From the NCBI GenBank assembly GCA_963920525.1, contig OY986438.1:75733836-75797835 (forward strand): 64,000 bases of DNA, read 5' to 3'. The position numbers were made by a program, and so were the translations under genes. Shown here one piece after another: positions 11,481 through 23,513 of this stretch (positions are counted from its first letter, which is position 1; each line of letters starts with the position of its first letter). The DNA is from Dichetophora obliterata (lineage: Eukaryota; Arthropoda; Insecta; Diptera; Sciomyzidae). The notes beneath the pieces are model-generated. The model was not told the DNA's origin and did no database searches. It saw only the letters and a program-made list of their open reading frames with translations.

Positions 11481-11990
11481 TAAATACGGATAAGATCATA
11501 AGGTACCGCGCGCAAGGATTTACAAAAAACCTCATAACTCCTGTAAAATTTGAGAGCGCATAAAAGTTAAGCATTTAAAATTTTCGTAAGACTTAGGGCT
11601 ATTACTGTGAATTTTTTGAAATTTTTAAAAAATGCTTTTTTTCAAAAAGTTAATTTGTTTAAAAAAAAAAATTTTAATAAACTTTTAAGGTAAATATTTC
11701 GAAAAAAAATATAAATTAATTTTTTTTCGAATGAAGGCACCATAAGAACGACACGTGCATTTTTTTAAAATTTTTGCTCGTTTCGTTTTTGAAATATCCA
11801 AAAAACCATAAATCTGCTTTTTTGCATTGATTAAGCTGTAAAATCAACAAAAATGCATAAAAAAAGCTCCAAATTTACATTTGGTCCTAGCTTTGGTTAT
11901 CCCATCAACCCTCCAAATTTGAATAAAATCGGAGACATGAGGGTAAATCGTTGCCGTTTTGGCGTGAAACGCCCCATATATATGTATATT

Positions 11991-12222
11991 AGGGCGGGTC
12001 GATCAAAAAATCACCCATTGCTCAGTGAAAATCGTATTCTAGGGACCAAAATAAGAAACTTTGCCCGAAAAACTATACCTCTAAAACGAATTCTAATGCC
12101 CAACTTTTCAGTAGGGTAAAATTTTGAAAAATCCCTCTTTGACCCATTTAGAGTGCCCCAATCGCGCAAAGTTTCTTATTTTGATCCCTAGAATACGATT
12201 TTCACTGAGCAATGGGTGATTT
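11991..12222. mobile_element. Short inverted-repeat element (MITE), right tip missing
   Basis: The sequence from about 12008 (aaatcacccattgctcagtg) is repeated inverted up to 12222, with arms of about 55 bp that also share cgtattctaggg. The left tip extends further (agggcgggtcgatcaaaa from 11991) than the right, so the right end seems truncated. It starts 15 bp after element C. Confidence 0.7.
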
Positions 12223-15200
12223 GAATCATGTTAACACATGAATCATGTTAAAACAACTGCCAAATTCAATTTCTTAGCATGAATATTATGTTAAGCAAAA
12301 TTTTATACGTGGGTATTCTATGGTATAATTTTCTATATTGAAATGAAATGTAAGAAGAAGAAGCGAAAAATTGCAGCTCGTTGCTTAACACAAATGTTAA
12401 AAGATATCGCAAGGCATTTATTTTAGAACTTGAGCAAAAGTGGTCTCCACCTGCAATATTCATGTTAAGGCAACTTTCATAACATGATTTATGTCCCGTG
12501 GAGACGGCATGTAAAATGACCAAGTTAAAAAAAAGGAAATGTCAAATATAAACGGTTTTCAGAAGAAAGTCCTATATATTTGTTTTGATCCAAAATAAAG
12601 GTTTGCGCCCATTCAACAGCATTTATGTTGAGTCAGTGTGACATTTATTTCAATTTTTAATTCTTTTATATTTAAGAAAATATTGTAGTTAATTAATTAA
12701 AAAAAATCATTTTAATTTTTTCATTCATTTATATTTAAAATTTTTATGTTGGGAATTTTTATATTAAAAACGTTAAGTAAAAAGAAAAATAATAATTTCT
12801 GTAATAATTGATTTTTGACACTTTTACGTAAAAAAATATATATATATTAACAAAAGTAGTTTTCTGGTTGTTTGTTTGAGCTTAATTTAAATCTATACGT
12901 CGTAACGGGCTTCGCTCAAATTTGGCAGGTATATTCCGTACATCCTATATAAGGTTTTTGTATAACTTGTTTTAACCACACTCTTCTAATCCTTTTCGAT
13001 TAAGATAAATGTACCTACTGACATACTTTTTTATCCACCTTAATCGTCTACTTAAGTAAACAAAATTATCTCCGCAAGTTTTTAATATATTTTATTCAAT
13101 TATTATTTATAAATAAAATCACATAACAGAAATTATTTCAACTGTACCGTTACGTCTGCCTTTATATAATACATTTTTTTTTTCAAAAAAGGACCAACAT
13201 TTTGAGATTTTTCGGAGTTGGTGCTTAAGTGGTTTTTATTGTAAAATAACATTTAAATTGAAAATAGCATTTTTGACTTCATTTCATATGGAACACCAAA
13301 AAACTATATTTATGATTTTCAGGGAATTAATTTATACGCTCATTTTAAAAGTAGAAGCTTTATTTTACAATATAAGCTTTATTTCGTAAACGCTAAAATT
13401 TGCAAACCCTTTTTCAGTATTCCGGTTTATTTAGAAAAAAGGAAACCGAAAATATATAATTCATTTATTTAAGATATCGAGTAATACTTGACATATCAGC
13501 TAGTCTATATTTAAAAATAAAATGCTGTTCGTTGGTAACGGCATCAATTGAGAACGGCTGTACCGATTCCTCAATTCCTGAAAATAATTACTTGTTATTG
13601 TTTTATAAAAAAGTTTGTTTAGGCTTTATGTTCATAAATTTCTATACAAGAACAAAATTTTAACATTTATATGTATAGAAAATATACCGAAATACCGATT
13701 TCGCTTATATAGGAAGCGACCCTATTAGTCATTTGCTCGCAACCATTTTTTTAATGTAGTAGTTATATGTTTATTCAAATATAATATAGCTCTTGTCATT
13801 TCTTTTGCGTTTCTTTCGGTATTTTGAGTGTGACAAGGTACTTTAAGATCCACGAGCATTACTTTCTCGCTGTCCTTATAGTACATTACATACTGGATTG
13901 TAAGCCTATGTTTTGGATCAAGATATAACATTTACTCCTCAAAATCGTGTATATTTGACATTAATAATTTATAACTTGGTAATTTCAAGTCAGAGAGAAA
14001 AATTTCAAAACGTACTTCGTATTATTTTTCTGCTAAAAATTGGAAAATAACAAAACTTAAAAATGCAGTATTTCACAGACTTTTTCTTCACAAATGTAAT
14101 CTCAGAAACCAGGTATTTCAGACAGTCAAGCAGTATATCAAAATGCTTGTGCTTCAATTATCTAGAAACTGTCTATACAATAAAATTACGTCACTTTATT
14201 CGTACGAATGATACGGATCAATTTGCGAAAAAATGAGTTTTTTTTTGTTCAGAAATCGTAGGGTAGGGCCATAGTGGGAGAAAAACTTCACTTCAAAAAT
14301 AAAAAATTTTTTTTTCTACATTTTATCACTAACCAAAATTGATCTAGAACAACAGTTCACCTCTTATGACCAAGAAACACATTTGAACAATATTTCTAAA
14401 CACTGAATAAACACATTCATATAAAAAGCTATTTTTAAAGATTTGGCGGTCGAAATTCATTGGAAAGCAGAATCCTTCGGCCAAGTTTCTTAAAATGGTG
14501 TAAGTTTTCAGTTTTTCAATCCCGCTTTATAGCAAAAATCTCATCCCATACACTTCACTACGCCTTAATATATATGTATATATATATTGAAATATGAAAT
14601 ACACAGGCTGAATACAAGAAAGAAGAATGTACATTTCACTGAATAGCAGTTTTGTGGTAGTTGAAGGAAAAAGTCTTTTATGCTAAAAGTGCACTCTACA
14701 GATAGCTGAATTTTTATTTTTTCTAGAGTTTACATTTCTGGTTATAAAATATAAAAAAGTAAGAAAGGTATTTTTTTAATATTTAAATATTTAATACGAA
14801 AATTTTCAAAGATTTCCCTTTTTTGATCCAATTTTAATAAATTTTGTTTTTATAATTTTGCAATTATAAATTAAATATTTTTATTTTTTTTAAAGTTTTA
14901 TCTATTCAAAACAAAACAATAAAGACATCTCAGTTAATCGAACAAGTTCATTGTAATTTGAGTAAAAAAAAACTTAATTTTTGAAACACCACAGGTTTTA
15001 GGTGCCACAAGAAAAGCTAAATTACTCCAAAATTGCACCTAGTCTTAGCAGCACTTTTTTTTCTTAAATTTTATAATATACTCTATAAAATATTCAAAAT
15101 TTATGGAGGTATTTGGAAAATTTTTCCAATTTTACATAACTTTCAATCGAAAATTTTTTAAACAATACTACATTATAATTACTGTGTTTGTGCAAAATAT

Positions 15201-15520
15201 TAAAACTCAAATCGTATTAAAACAGCTGATATAAGTAATGTTAAAATCGGTGAAAAATTGACAGTGCTGTAGTATTTTAAATATAGTACTCCTGAAATAG
15301 AAAAAAAAATTATAGATGTAAAACCTCAACTTCCACATAACTCTGCGGCAACACTACAAATGTTTTTAATTTTTTTTTAATTTAAATAGTTTGGAGTATT
15401 AGCTTTCAAATAGCATTCACAGTTTGTTTAATTATTGCATTGTAATTTTTTCTTTGATTTTCTAAATGGCCACTTCGTTCCACTGTGCGGCGTTGTCAGA
15501 TTCAGTTATTTTTATTAGAA
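12223..15520. other. AT-rich spacer with no recognisable gene
   Basis: Short open frames on both strands look random. Phrases such as ggcttcgctcaaatttggcaggt near 12908 and gaacggctgtaccgatt near 13550 read like remnants of non-autonomous repeats, but no ends could be set. Confidence 0.5.
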
Positions 15521-16490
15521 ACTAGCTGAATCCCGGCACGCTGCTGCCACGCCCCCGTTGCAAAACTTCCATAAAAAGTTATCAGTGAACCTGCATGTGT
15601 AAATTGAGTTCGAATACTGAATTCCGAAGCTGAGCGACCTCTAACTCCGAAGCAGTTCGATATTGCAAATTTGGGCTGTATGGAAGGTGTCACTTACCAT
15701 TTTACAACGCCTATAAAATTTGATCAGTGACACGGCACGTGTAAATTGTTTTCGAATACTGAATTCCTAGGCTGTGCGGCCTATAACTCCAAAGCTATTT
15801 GATATCGCAAATCGCAAATTTAGGTTGTATGGGAAGTGCCACGCTCACTGAACGGCGTGTATAAATTGCAGTAGAATACCGAACTCCATGGCTATACTAT
15901 AACTCTGCTGCGAACTATAACTCAAAAGCTATTCGATATCGCAAATTATGGGCGGTTGTTACGCTCCCTTGTACTACGCCCATAAAATATTATTTATATT
16001 TATTTATTTAGAGAACATGTTGGTACAATAAGAACTAGGTTCTTTTATGGTACGATTTAAGCATTGGCTAAAAATTTTATATTATACTACATATATGGTT
16101 ATAACAACAAATATACACTTAAAGTTACGTTACATTTTAAAAAAGAAAGCTAATAATAACTATTAAATATATTCGATGCTAAATTAAATCTTATTTGAAA
16201 TTAAATATTAAGAATTATTAATAAAGACTGAATAATAGAGAAAATAAATTAATAAAGAGTTAAGAAACTAAGAAGTAAAATAGAAAGATAAGATAGAGCG
16301 CTTAAAATCACCTCTCCCACTAATTTCTCCTTACCTACGAGGTAATTAGTAAAACGACATGCGTAAATTGTGCTCGAATACCGAATTCCGAGGCTGTGCG
16401 GTCTATAACTCCAAAGCTATTCGGTATCGCAAATTTGGGTTGCATGGGAGGTGCCACGCCCCCTTGTCCAACGCTTTACACAATTATCCG
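15521..16490 (+). repeat. Tandem repeat array 1 (~145-bp unit), possible Helitron/DINE-like element
   Basis: Units repeat atcagtgacacggcacgtgt, aattgttttcgaatactgaa, ggctgtgcggcctataactc and gtatgggaggtgccacgcc with variation. At least three diverged units run to 15992, and a further one (16348-16490) follows an inserted AT-rich piece. The left edge (aactagctgaatcccggcac) and the 3' tail seen with the related array at 24.5 kb suggest a rolling-circle-type non-autonomous element; that classification is inferred. Confidence 0.6.
15993..16347. mobile_element. AT-rich insertion splitting array 1
   Basis: The array unit is interrupted after cataaaatattat and resumes at cagtaaaacgacatgcg-type sequence at 16348. 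The inserted 355 bp start with tttatttatttag and end near cctacgaggtaatta. No ORF or clear inverted repeat is present. Confidence 0.45.
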
Positions 16491-16494
16491 TGGT

Positions 16495-16670
16495 TGTATA
16501 TTTATTTGCATCACGCTCTTTCACACTAAGTTAATATTTTGTTTTCTTTCATTCGCGCACTTTTAATGTTTATTTTATTGGTTATATTTATTTGCATTAC
16601 GCACTTACACATTAAGTTAATATTTACTTTTCACTCACGCACTTTTAAGTTATTATATTATCAAACACTA
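16495..16670. repeat. Two ~86-bp diverged tandem units
   Basis: The phrases tatatttatttgcatcacgc, cactaagttaatatt and cgcgcacttttaa (from 16498) recur from 16584 as tatttgcattacgc, cattaagttaatatt and cacgcacttttaa. Confidence 0.6.
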
Positions 16671-16829
16671 TGTATTAAAATTATGCACATTTTTTTTATA
16701 TAATTTAGAAACTTAAGTATACCGTTAATTAGCTTTATAAGCACTGACTTTTCGAAATAAAAATCATTATTCCTACAAGCTTAAATCAGCTGATTTCTAA
16801 TTTTTGAAAGCCTAAGTGCATATTTTTAT

Positions 16830-17120
16830 GCCGGCTGCAATTCACGGCAATAAGAGTCTACCGACGGCAGAACGACCTATGCCGGAGTACGTATCTGAGG
16901 GCAACAACGTTAATGCACCCAAACTTACAGCAACAGAATTAAAGCAACAAGAAAATTTGATTGAATAACATGCCGAGGATTTCCTTAATAGTGGTTCCAG
17001 CACATAGAGGGAGCGGCGCAGAAAACTTAATCAAACAGCTCAGAAGCCTGAACAATGGAGAGGTCGACGCGCTAGAGGTCCAAGTGGAAAGCTTGGTAAC
17101 ACCAAGAAACATTAGAAAAA
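16830..17120 (+). other. GC-richer patch with two short ORFs, unknown
   Basis: In an AT-rich setting, 16830-16970 encodes a 46-codon frame (MPAAIHGNKSLPTAERP... ending LKQQENLIE) and 16970-17112 a second (MPRISLIVVPAHRG, LIKQLRSLNNGEVDALEVQV). Codon composition is unlike the surroundings. The leading phrase tttttatgccggctg recurs at 24420 with different following sequence, so this is probably a transposon leader or coding remnant. I do not recognise the proteins. Confidence 0.3.
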
Positions 17121-18870
17121 AAACAAAACTTTTCATTTTTTTGTATATAAGACATACTTTAATATCGTTGTCAGTATTATTATAAAAAACAATAAACAAA
17201 TGTATTTTGTTGTTATTGAAAACATAATTATTTATTCTTTATGAATTTAATACATATGTGTATGCAAAAAGAACCAAAAACAATTCATATTAAAAAGTCG
17301 ATGGCAAAACAATGAGGATTTAAAAACATTTTCTTTAATTTTATTATTTTGAATATTTTTAATGTAACTAAACAAATAAAAATCAAATTAAGTAAATCCA
17401 ATTTTTTTCCATGATAAATTTTTTAAACCAGCAAATTTTTTGGTTAAACTTAGTTTATATTTTTCTATATAAACACTTTGACAGACGTTTGCTGCACTTT
17501 GCTTATGCAATTTTTTTCACTTTAATAAATTTTTTTTCTTATTAAACACTTGCACGATTTAATACATATTAATATAATTCTTGCACAAAATTACCTTATT
17601 ATATTATATTATATATACAAGCCCCGATTTATAAATTTTTTTTACACACTATGCGAAAACTACGCACGATCGCCATTATATTTTTCATTCATTGAACTGA
17701 AACGTTAGTTTGGCTTTTTCTTTCTACTTTTATCAAAGAAGTTAAATATAAGGAAATGATGTTGCTAACACATACACTGTACGTGAACTGTCGCACCATT
17801 CGTAAATTGTGCGAGCGAGAAAGATAGTGTTTTTTGACATTTCTGAGAACCCTGGCATCTGATTGAAAGACTCCTCAGCAAAATAGTTAAAAATAATTTC
17901 ATTTTAAGCATTTTTCACTGCTTAAAAAGCAACCAAATCAAAGAAAAAAAAAACACAAAAATAAATGCAATATAAGTTGTGCGCTTAAGAATTGTTAAAG
18001 TTCCCGAAAACTTAAAAACAATTCTCTTTCTTTCCACAGGTAAATATGTCCATACGGTTTGAATTATTTTAACAAAAGTGCTTTATTTAGTTTCTAACGA
18101 TATTTTTATAACTTATTTGTATTAGAAATGTATATATTTCTAATTAAAAATGGTTTAAAAATGCAAATTAGACATCGTTGATTTTGCGCCAATTTGACTA
18201 AACCACATCTGTTAAAACACAAACACTGCTTCAGGGGCGCAGTCATTTTCACAGTTGAATACATTTTTGGGGCAGTCTTGTTTTCAGCATAGTGAATCAG
18301 ATTAAGTACCTGTTTGTTAAATTTTTCTGATTTCTACACAACAACTAGGCAGAAACACCCGATAAAATAAGGATTTTAAAACATTAACTTAATTTTATTT
18401 GTAATAAAGTTCAAGTTTAGAATTTATAGGCCTTCAAATTTAGAAAAATTACCTGAAAATCTTGCTGTTTTTCTAATTTTTCAACAAAACGAAGCTTTAT
18501 GGGTATTAAAACAAAGGTAATGCGCGTATCTATTCACCGAGGTGTCAAATAAAAAATTCCATGCATAACTTTTTAAGATATATTTTTTTTTTTTTATAAT
18601 TAGAATTTGTCTGAAAAACTAATGGTTTCCCTTTTACGAAAGCAATACATTAAAAAGAGAATTATTAAAAAGATAACTACATCCAGAAGAACTGTAGACA
18701 GAGAAGCCTGTGTTGTACTTACTGAGGTTTGTAAACCCTAAGCAGCGTCCGAAGGCCTCCTATTAATACATTTAGTTTATTTTTATTAAATTTGGAAAAA
18801 CCTCGCGGTTTTAAGTAAAAAAAGGGTTGTATCTTAAATGCATGTATTTTTATGTTTGATATCTTGGCTA
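17121..18870. other. AT-rich spacer, nothing recognised
   Basis: No coding-like frames, repeats with clear ends or RNA genes seen. Confidence 0.5.
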
Positions 18871-19427
18871 CACCGAAAAAAATGTGCGGAGTTAACCCAA
18901 GTTTTTTTGTGAGTCAAAAGAGTTTTTGAGAAGTTAATAACGTTTTGTCGCCGTAAAACGCAAAATGAATTACATCAATATTTTTTTTGTTAATATAAAA
19001 CTTTTTTTGCTTGATACAACTCATTTTCAAAGCTTGGAGTAAATTAAAAGCAGTTTCAAATTAACCCTGCATCTTCTCCGAACATTTGTCCTTTTAACTT
19101 CATTAAAACTTATTGCAACCATCTATGAAGAACGTTTTTGTATTTTAAAGCTGAAACCGAGTTTCAGCTTTATATTTTCGTTGGTTCGTTTTACTTTGAA
19201 TGAAGAGAAAGTACTCAAATATTTTAACAAGCAAATCAGGTTTGCTGTAAGAAATAAGTGTTGCATAATGATAAAAAAGGGCCGTTTTTGCTATTGCGAG
19301 TTATATGTTTTCGTTATCTTTATCTTTATTATGCGGTTATTTGATATAGAGGGTAAACTTTTTCGAGTTTCGTCACGAAAGTTTTTTTTAATCTCGTAAC
19401 GAAAATATGTGTACACAAGCAATGATA

Positions 19428-19775
19428 TTTTCTGTATGGGGACCCCCAGAAGGGTGGTAGATAGAGTACTGGTGTGATAAGAAGAAATGTTCAATGAAAA
19501 ATTCAGTAGGACCAGACATTAGACCCTCTAACTTTCATAGATTTTTTTTATATTAATTATAATAAACATTATTTCATTTTGTTTTTTTTTTTTTTGTATC
19601 GGGATCCCAGAAGGGTGGCAGATAGAGAAAAGGTGATTTTAAAAAAAGTGTTAAGGGGAAAAAATTAAAAGGACCAGCTCATATATTGATCCCCCTAGGG
19701 GTTATAGATGTTTTGATATGAATTATAAAAACCATTTTTAAAAATTTTTTTGTATGGGGACTAACACAATAGATC
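19428..19775. repeat. Two to three ~165-bp diverged tandem units
   Basis: The phrase tgtatggggacccccagaag and agggtggtagatagag at 19433 recurs at 19597 (tgtatcgggatcccagaag, agggtggcagatagag) and in part at 19750. Each unit includes a T-run and a phrase of aggaccag type. Confidence 0.6.
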
Positions 19776-20295
19776 ACCATAGGTGAATTTTTTCCCGTTA
19801 TCTCGTAAATATCAAATCACGGACATATTCCGCATACATCGCAAACTATTAAGACCAGTATTACTAAATGAAACACCAACCAATGACATGAAAATATTGA
19901 ATAAACAGAATACTTTTTATGAAAATTTTGTATTGTATATCGTTTAAGAAGCTATCTCTTTCTTTCTCTGTTTTTTTTACAAAAATCTATCTTATTCTTT
20001 ATACTGTAATTTTTTTTAACTTGCTATGTATTTTTTATAGAAAATTTAGGAAACTAAACAATTGTATTAAATTTGGTATACAACAGTTGTTTTACAATAA
20101 GTCAAGATACATACATTTTTTTAAAGGTATTCATGAGTTTTTGGAACGTACTTAAGTCACATATTACCATATTTTAATAATAAATTTTTTTTTACATGCA
20201 ATAACAATAGAGTTCAGCTACTACAGCATTTTCGCACTTTCTCCGCATTAGATCATCTTAAGAACCAGCCCAAATAACATTAAAACATCTCAATA

Positions 20296-20614
20296 AGGCC
20301 ATTCACAGTTCGAATACGCTGGTCCGCCATTTGTACGATTTGCTATTTGTACGCCAATTTACGAAAGCGCATTTTGCCTTGCTGTTGTTTTGCATACAAA
20401 CGCAAATACGCAGGCACGCGGAAATAAAAGCAGCCCTTGGACGTGTTTTTGTACCTCGTATTTGTATGCTCTGTCTACAGCCACATAATCACATACATCA
20501 CAGGGTTGCACAATTTTTTATACGACAGTCACATGGCGAGGTGCTCACAGTTTGAACAATAACAAATGCTATAAATACGATTTGTTAAAAGTATGCTCAA
20601 ACTGTGAATAGCCT
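20296..20614. mobile_element. Short inverted-repeat element (MITE), 319 bp, TA flanks
   Basis: The left end aggccattcacagttcgaat and the right end (complement aggctattcacagtttga) are inverted repeats bounded by TA on each side. No transposase is encoded. It lies just beyond the 3' end of LINE-b. Confidence 0.7.
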
Positions 20615-20738
20615 TAATGATATCGATAAGAGTGGTCCAAAACAATCCAAAGTGAGAAAAATTTACCCACCATAATATGGGTTGGGCTCAGGGACAACAC
20701 AAGACATAACAACTAACCATGCTTTTACATAGATCTAA

Positions 20739-21227
20739 TCATACATTAGTTTTCAATCTACTTTTGAGTTGACCTTTCGATAAGTTAACATCAAAAAAGC
20801 TACAGTTGTTAACAAAGGTACTTATGCGATGTAAAGGAGCAGTAGCCATATAATTTGTTCTACTAAAAGGTAAGTAAATTAAATTGTTAGCATTTCTACT
20901 GCTTCTACGGTTAGTGTTAAAATTTATAAGAGTTAGGAGTTCTGGTGAATCGAATACACCAGTTATGAGTTGGTGTAAATAGACGATATCTGCAGACTTC
21001 CTTCTCTCGTTCAAAGATTGCATTTTTAATAGTTTTAAACGATCCTCATAAGGAGGAAGGTTAAAAGTGTCAGTTGCACTTAAGCCCCTTAGAGCAAACC
21101 GAACAAAACGTTTTTGGATTCTCTCTATACGTTCAAAATGTACATTGTAACTTGGGGACCAAACTTGACTTGCATACTCTAAGTGAGGTCGCACAATTGC
21201 ATAATACAGCGTTGTAGTTGTGATCAT
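20739..21227 (-). pseudogene. LINE-b ORF2, C-terminal region
   Basis: In the same frame as the RT block upstream, separated only by an in-frame TGA at 21246-21248 just before AKEFNS. It holds YYAIVRPHLEYASQVWSP, RIQKRFVRFALRGL and PYEDRLKLLKMQSLNERR, the conserved post-RT segment of Jockey/CR1-like LINEs that interacts with RNA. The frame ends at 20739, close to the natural end of such ORFs. The TGA sits where these proteins usually have Trp. Confidence 0.8.
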
Positions 21228-21245
21228 ACTATTAAATTCTTTGGC

Positions 21246-22262
21246 TCAGCGTTTCATAAACGCGAGCATAGAAGATGCTTTTTTAAAAATGTAATCAATA
21301 TGAACGTTAAACGATAGCTTAGAATCAATGCATATACCAAGATCTTTGACAGCATCTGCACGACTTAAAGCAGTATCTTTTATCTTATAATCAAAAATTA
21401 AATTATTCCATTTTCGCGAAAAGGTCATAGTTTGGCATTTATCTGGATTTAGAAACATATTATTTTTAGAACACCAAATTTCAAAGAATTTCAAATCAGA
21501 CTGGAGCAGATCTGAATTGTCTTTAGCATTTATTGTTCTGTATATTTTCATGTCATCTGCATAGATAAGTAGATGAGAGTGTTTGATGATGTGGGTTACA
21601 TCATTAATGGCTAAAATAAACAGAAGTGGACCAAGGTGGCTACCTTGAGGAACACCTGATTCAGCTGACAATACGCCTCGAAATCGTATTTGATAAGATC
21701 GCTCTGTCAGATACGATTGAATCCAGCTTACAAAAAATTGTGGAAAACCCATTAACTTTAGTTTAAATAGAATTAAGTTGTGTGGCAGTTTATTAAATGC
21801 TTTACTAAAATCAGTGTAAATACAGTCGACCTGGTTACCTGAATAAAATGAATTTAAGCAAAACGTTGTAAAATCGAGGAGATTAGACACAGTGGATCTG
21901 CCAGTAACAAATCCATGCTGACGAGTTGTCATAACCTTCCCACAGTGAATCTTCACACGATCATACACGAGTCGCTCAAAAAGTTTTGGAATCGAGGAGA
22001 GTTTCGCGATAGGCCTGTAGTTGTTTATATCGTTCTTACAACCTTTTTTAAAAATAGGACTTATAAAAGATTTTTTCCAAAAAAGTGGAAAAATACTTTC
22101 GCTAATTGATTTATTGAATAACATAGACAGTAGTTGACTTAGAACGGAGCCACATCGTGTTAACACTGCGGCAGGAATTCCGTCAGGTCCAGCATTAAAA
22201 TCCTCATCGCTCAATCCAATATACTTTAAAATATCCTCTGAAGTAAAGAATATAGAATCCAA
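21246..22262 (-). pseudogene. LINE-b ORF2, reverse transcriptase
   Basis: Copies element RNA at the nicked target. Motifs in order are GPDGIPAAVL (25-34), FKKGCKNDINNYRPIAKL (71-88), TRQHGFVTGRST (113-124), DFSKAFNKLPH (151-161), GVPQGSHLGPLLF (203-215) and the catalytic YADD (234-237), followed by FLNPDKCQTM. All fingers/palm blocks are present, but the frame is shifted relative to the upstream linker near 22265 and is closed by the TGA at 21246. Confidence 0.9.
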
Positions 22263-22720
22263 CGAAACCCTGGTGTAGAGTTCATATATTCAAAGTACTC
22301 TTCATCAGGATTGAAAGAGTCTGAACAAAAGGACTCTTTAAAGAGATTGGCAAATAGACCACAAATTACGACAGGATCGTCGGTAAATCCGTCAGAGGTT
22401 TTAAACGATGAAGGGAATCCATCAGATTTTTTTTTTGTGTTTATGAAACCCCAGAATTTCTTCGGATCAGACAATATTCTCAGCTTAATACTGTCTAAAT
22501 AATTTTGATATAAGGTAGCTGAGCAATTTTCAAAATCCAGAAACAAACGCTTGTAGATTTCTAGGTCGTTCAAGTCTAAGCTACAGACATATTTTTTCCA
22601 TGCCCTATTCCTGCTGTTGCGAAGAATCTTTGACTTCTTTGTGTACCATGGGTAAGTACAATTTTTCGTAAATTTGAGGCTATATGGCACGGACAGAGAA
22701 AACACAGCAAAGATTTCCAT
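22226..22720 (-). pseudogene. LINE-b ORF2, endonuclease-RT linker
   Basis: Holds YPWYTKKSKILRNSRNRAWK and SDPKKFWGFINTKKK, the standard linker of Jockey/CR1 LINEs, then SFNPDEEYFEY leading to the RT. It is frameshifted at its end relative to the RT block (single-base indel near 22265). Upstream continuity is broken by the MITE at 22766-23019. Confidence 0.8.
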
Positions 22721-22765
22721 ATAAAAAAAATTAATTGAATCATCAAGAGTGTTATTATTAACATA

Positions 22766-23019
22766 TGTGACCCGGTAAGTTAAAAGGGACCTATGGGTCG
22801 AAAAAATCGATTTTTACTTTTTTGGTGATTCTTATAGTAGACAACACGCACTTTCTAATGCAACAAACCACAGCTTTCTAGCTGCATAAGTTTTGGCAGA
22901 AACAAGTTTCAAGCCATAAAAGCGTTCAGGCGCATCAAAATCAACTTTTTAACTTCAAAGTCGTTTTTCTCCAAAACTTATTTTCCGAGCATAGGTCCCT
23001 TTTAACTTACCGGGTCACA
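22766..23019. mobile_element. MITE, 254 bp, inserted in LINE-b
   Basis: Perfect-looking inverted ends of about 28 bp (tgtgacccggtaagttaaaa and its complement) are flanked by TA at 22764-22765 and 23020-23021. It is non-coding. The TA duplication suggests mobilisation by a Tc1/mariner-type or similar transposase. Confidence 0.9.
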
Positions 23020-23129
23020 TATTCTAAAATAGCATGAAGTTTACTTTGAAGTAAATGATTCAACTTCAAAAAGTCAGCTTTTTAAAATTTAATTCATAAA
23101 CTTTATCTATTGAGTTAGACTTAACTATA

Positions 23130-23507
23130 TTATCCCTGTCTGATTTGTACCATATGTAATGGTGGATGGTATTCATCAACAGCAGTCAAAGCATGAGGGG
23201 CCCTCTCAACAATCACATTCTTACTGTCTGTAGTTAAGACCAGGTCAAGAAGTCTTTCACGACTATTATAAATACAACTCATTTGTTGTAAGTCAGAACA
23301 TATATTATCAACAAATATATGCTCTTGGCGAGTCTTCGAATTAGATGCACAAAAAAATGTATCATCGTCAGAAGATTCCCATTTCAAGTCAGGCAGATTA
23401 AAATCAACTAACAATAAAATGTCGTCATTAACGTAAATTATGCTTATAACGTATTTTATGCCATCCGCAAGGCTTGCATAAACTTCTACATGTATGTATG
23501 ACGACAT
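23130..23507 (-). pseudogene. LINE-b endonuclease fragment
   Basis: Contains LLVDFNLPDLKWESSDDD (the GDFN block with Gly changed), LLDLVLTTDS and VDEYHPPLHMV, aligning with the endonuclease of LINE-a in the same order, so the two elements are related. Its N-terminal half is missing: upstream of about 23513 no further homology is seen. Confidence 0.75.
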
Positions 23508-23513
23508 TTAGGC

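Larger units (their letters stand above)
6639..11975 (+). mobile_element. Element C: DNA transposon with 549-bp terminal inverted repeats
   Basis: Sequence 6639-7187 is repeated in inverted orientation at 10138-11975 once the nested mariner (10194-11480 plus one TA) is removed; both arms are then 549 bp. Ends are GGGGCGTTTCACGCC and its complement, in TA-rich flanks. The interior carries a spliced, decayed transposase gene on the plus strand. Without mariner the element is about 4.05 kb. The superfamily is not assigned; the DDD/E-like spacing and the HGKGACDG block suggest a less common superfamily (Sola-like is one candidate, weakly held). Confidence 0.85.
10138..11975 (+). repeat. Right terminal inverted repeat of element C, split by mariner
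   Basis: This is the inverted copy of 6639-7187. The mariner sits at a TA that is still single in the left arm (gcatgtaaatacgg there, with the same bases flanking mariner here), so the left arm preserves the empty target site. Confidence 0.85.
20700..23513 (-). mobile_element. LINE-b: decayed Jockey/CR1-like non-LTR retrotransposon
   Basis: Endonuclease remnant, linker, reverse transcriptase and C-terminal region occur in order on the minus strand. ORF1 is absent, so it is 5' truncated. It is interrupted by a 254-bp MITE and carries at least one frameshift and one nonsense codon. Confidence 0.9.

Noticed and set aside
12266..12523. 85-codon minus-strand ORF
   Set aside because: Composed of repeated catgttaa-type phrases; no coding features.
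13725..13931. 68-codon minus-strand ORF
   Set aside because: No motifs, no splice context, length expected by chance in AT-rich DNA of this size.
16939..17199. 86-codon minus-strand ORF with hydrophobic stretches
   Set aside because: Antisense to the more protein-like plus-strand frames and low-complexity; no support.
20331..20555. 74-codon plus-strand ORF
   Set aside because: Lies wholly inside the MITE at 20296-20614 and has no family features.
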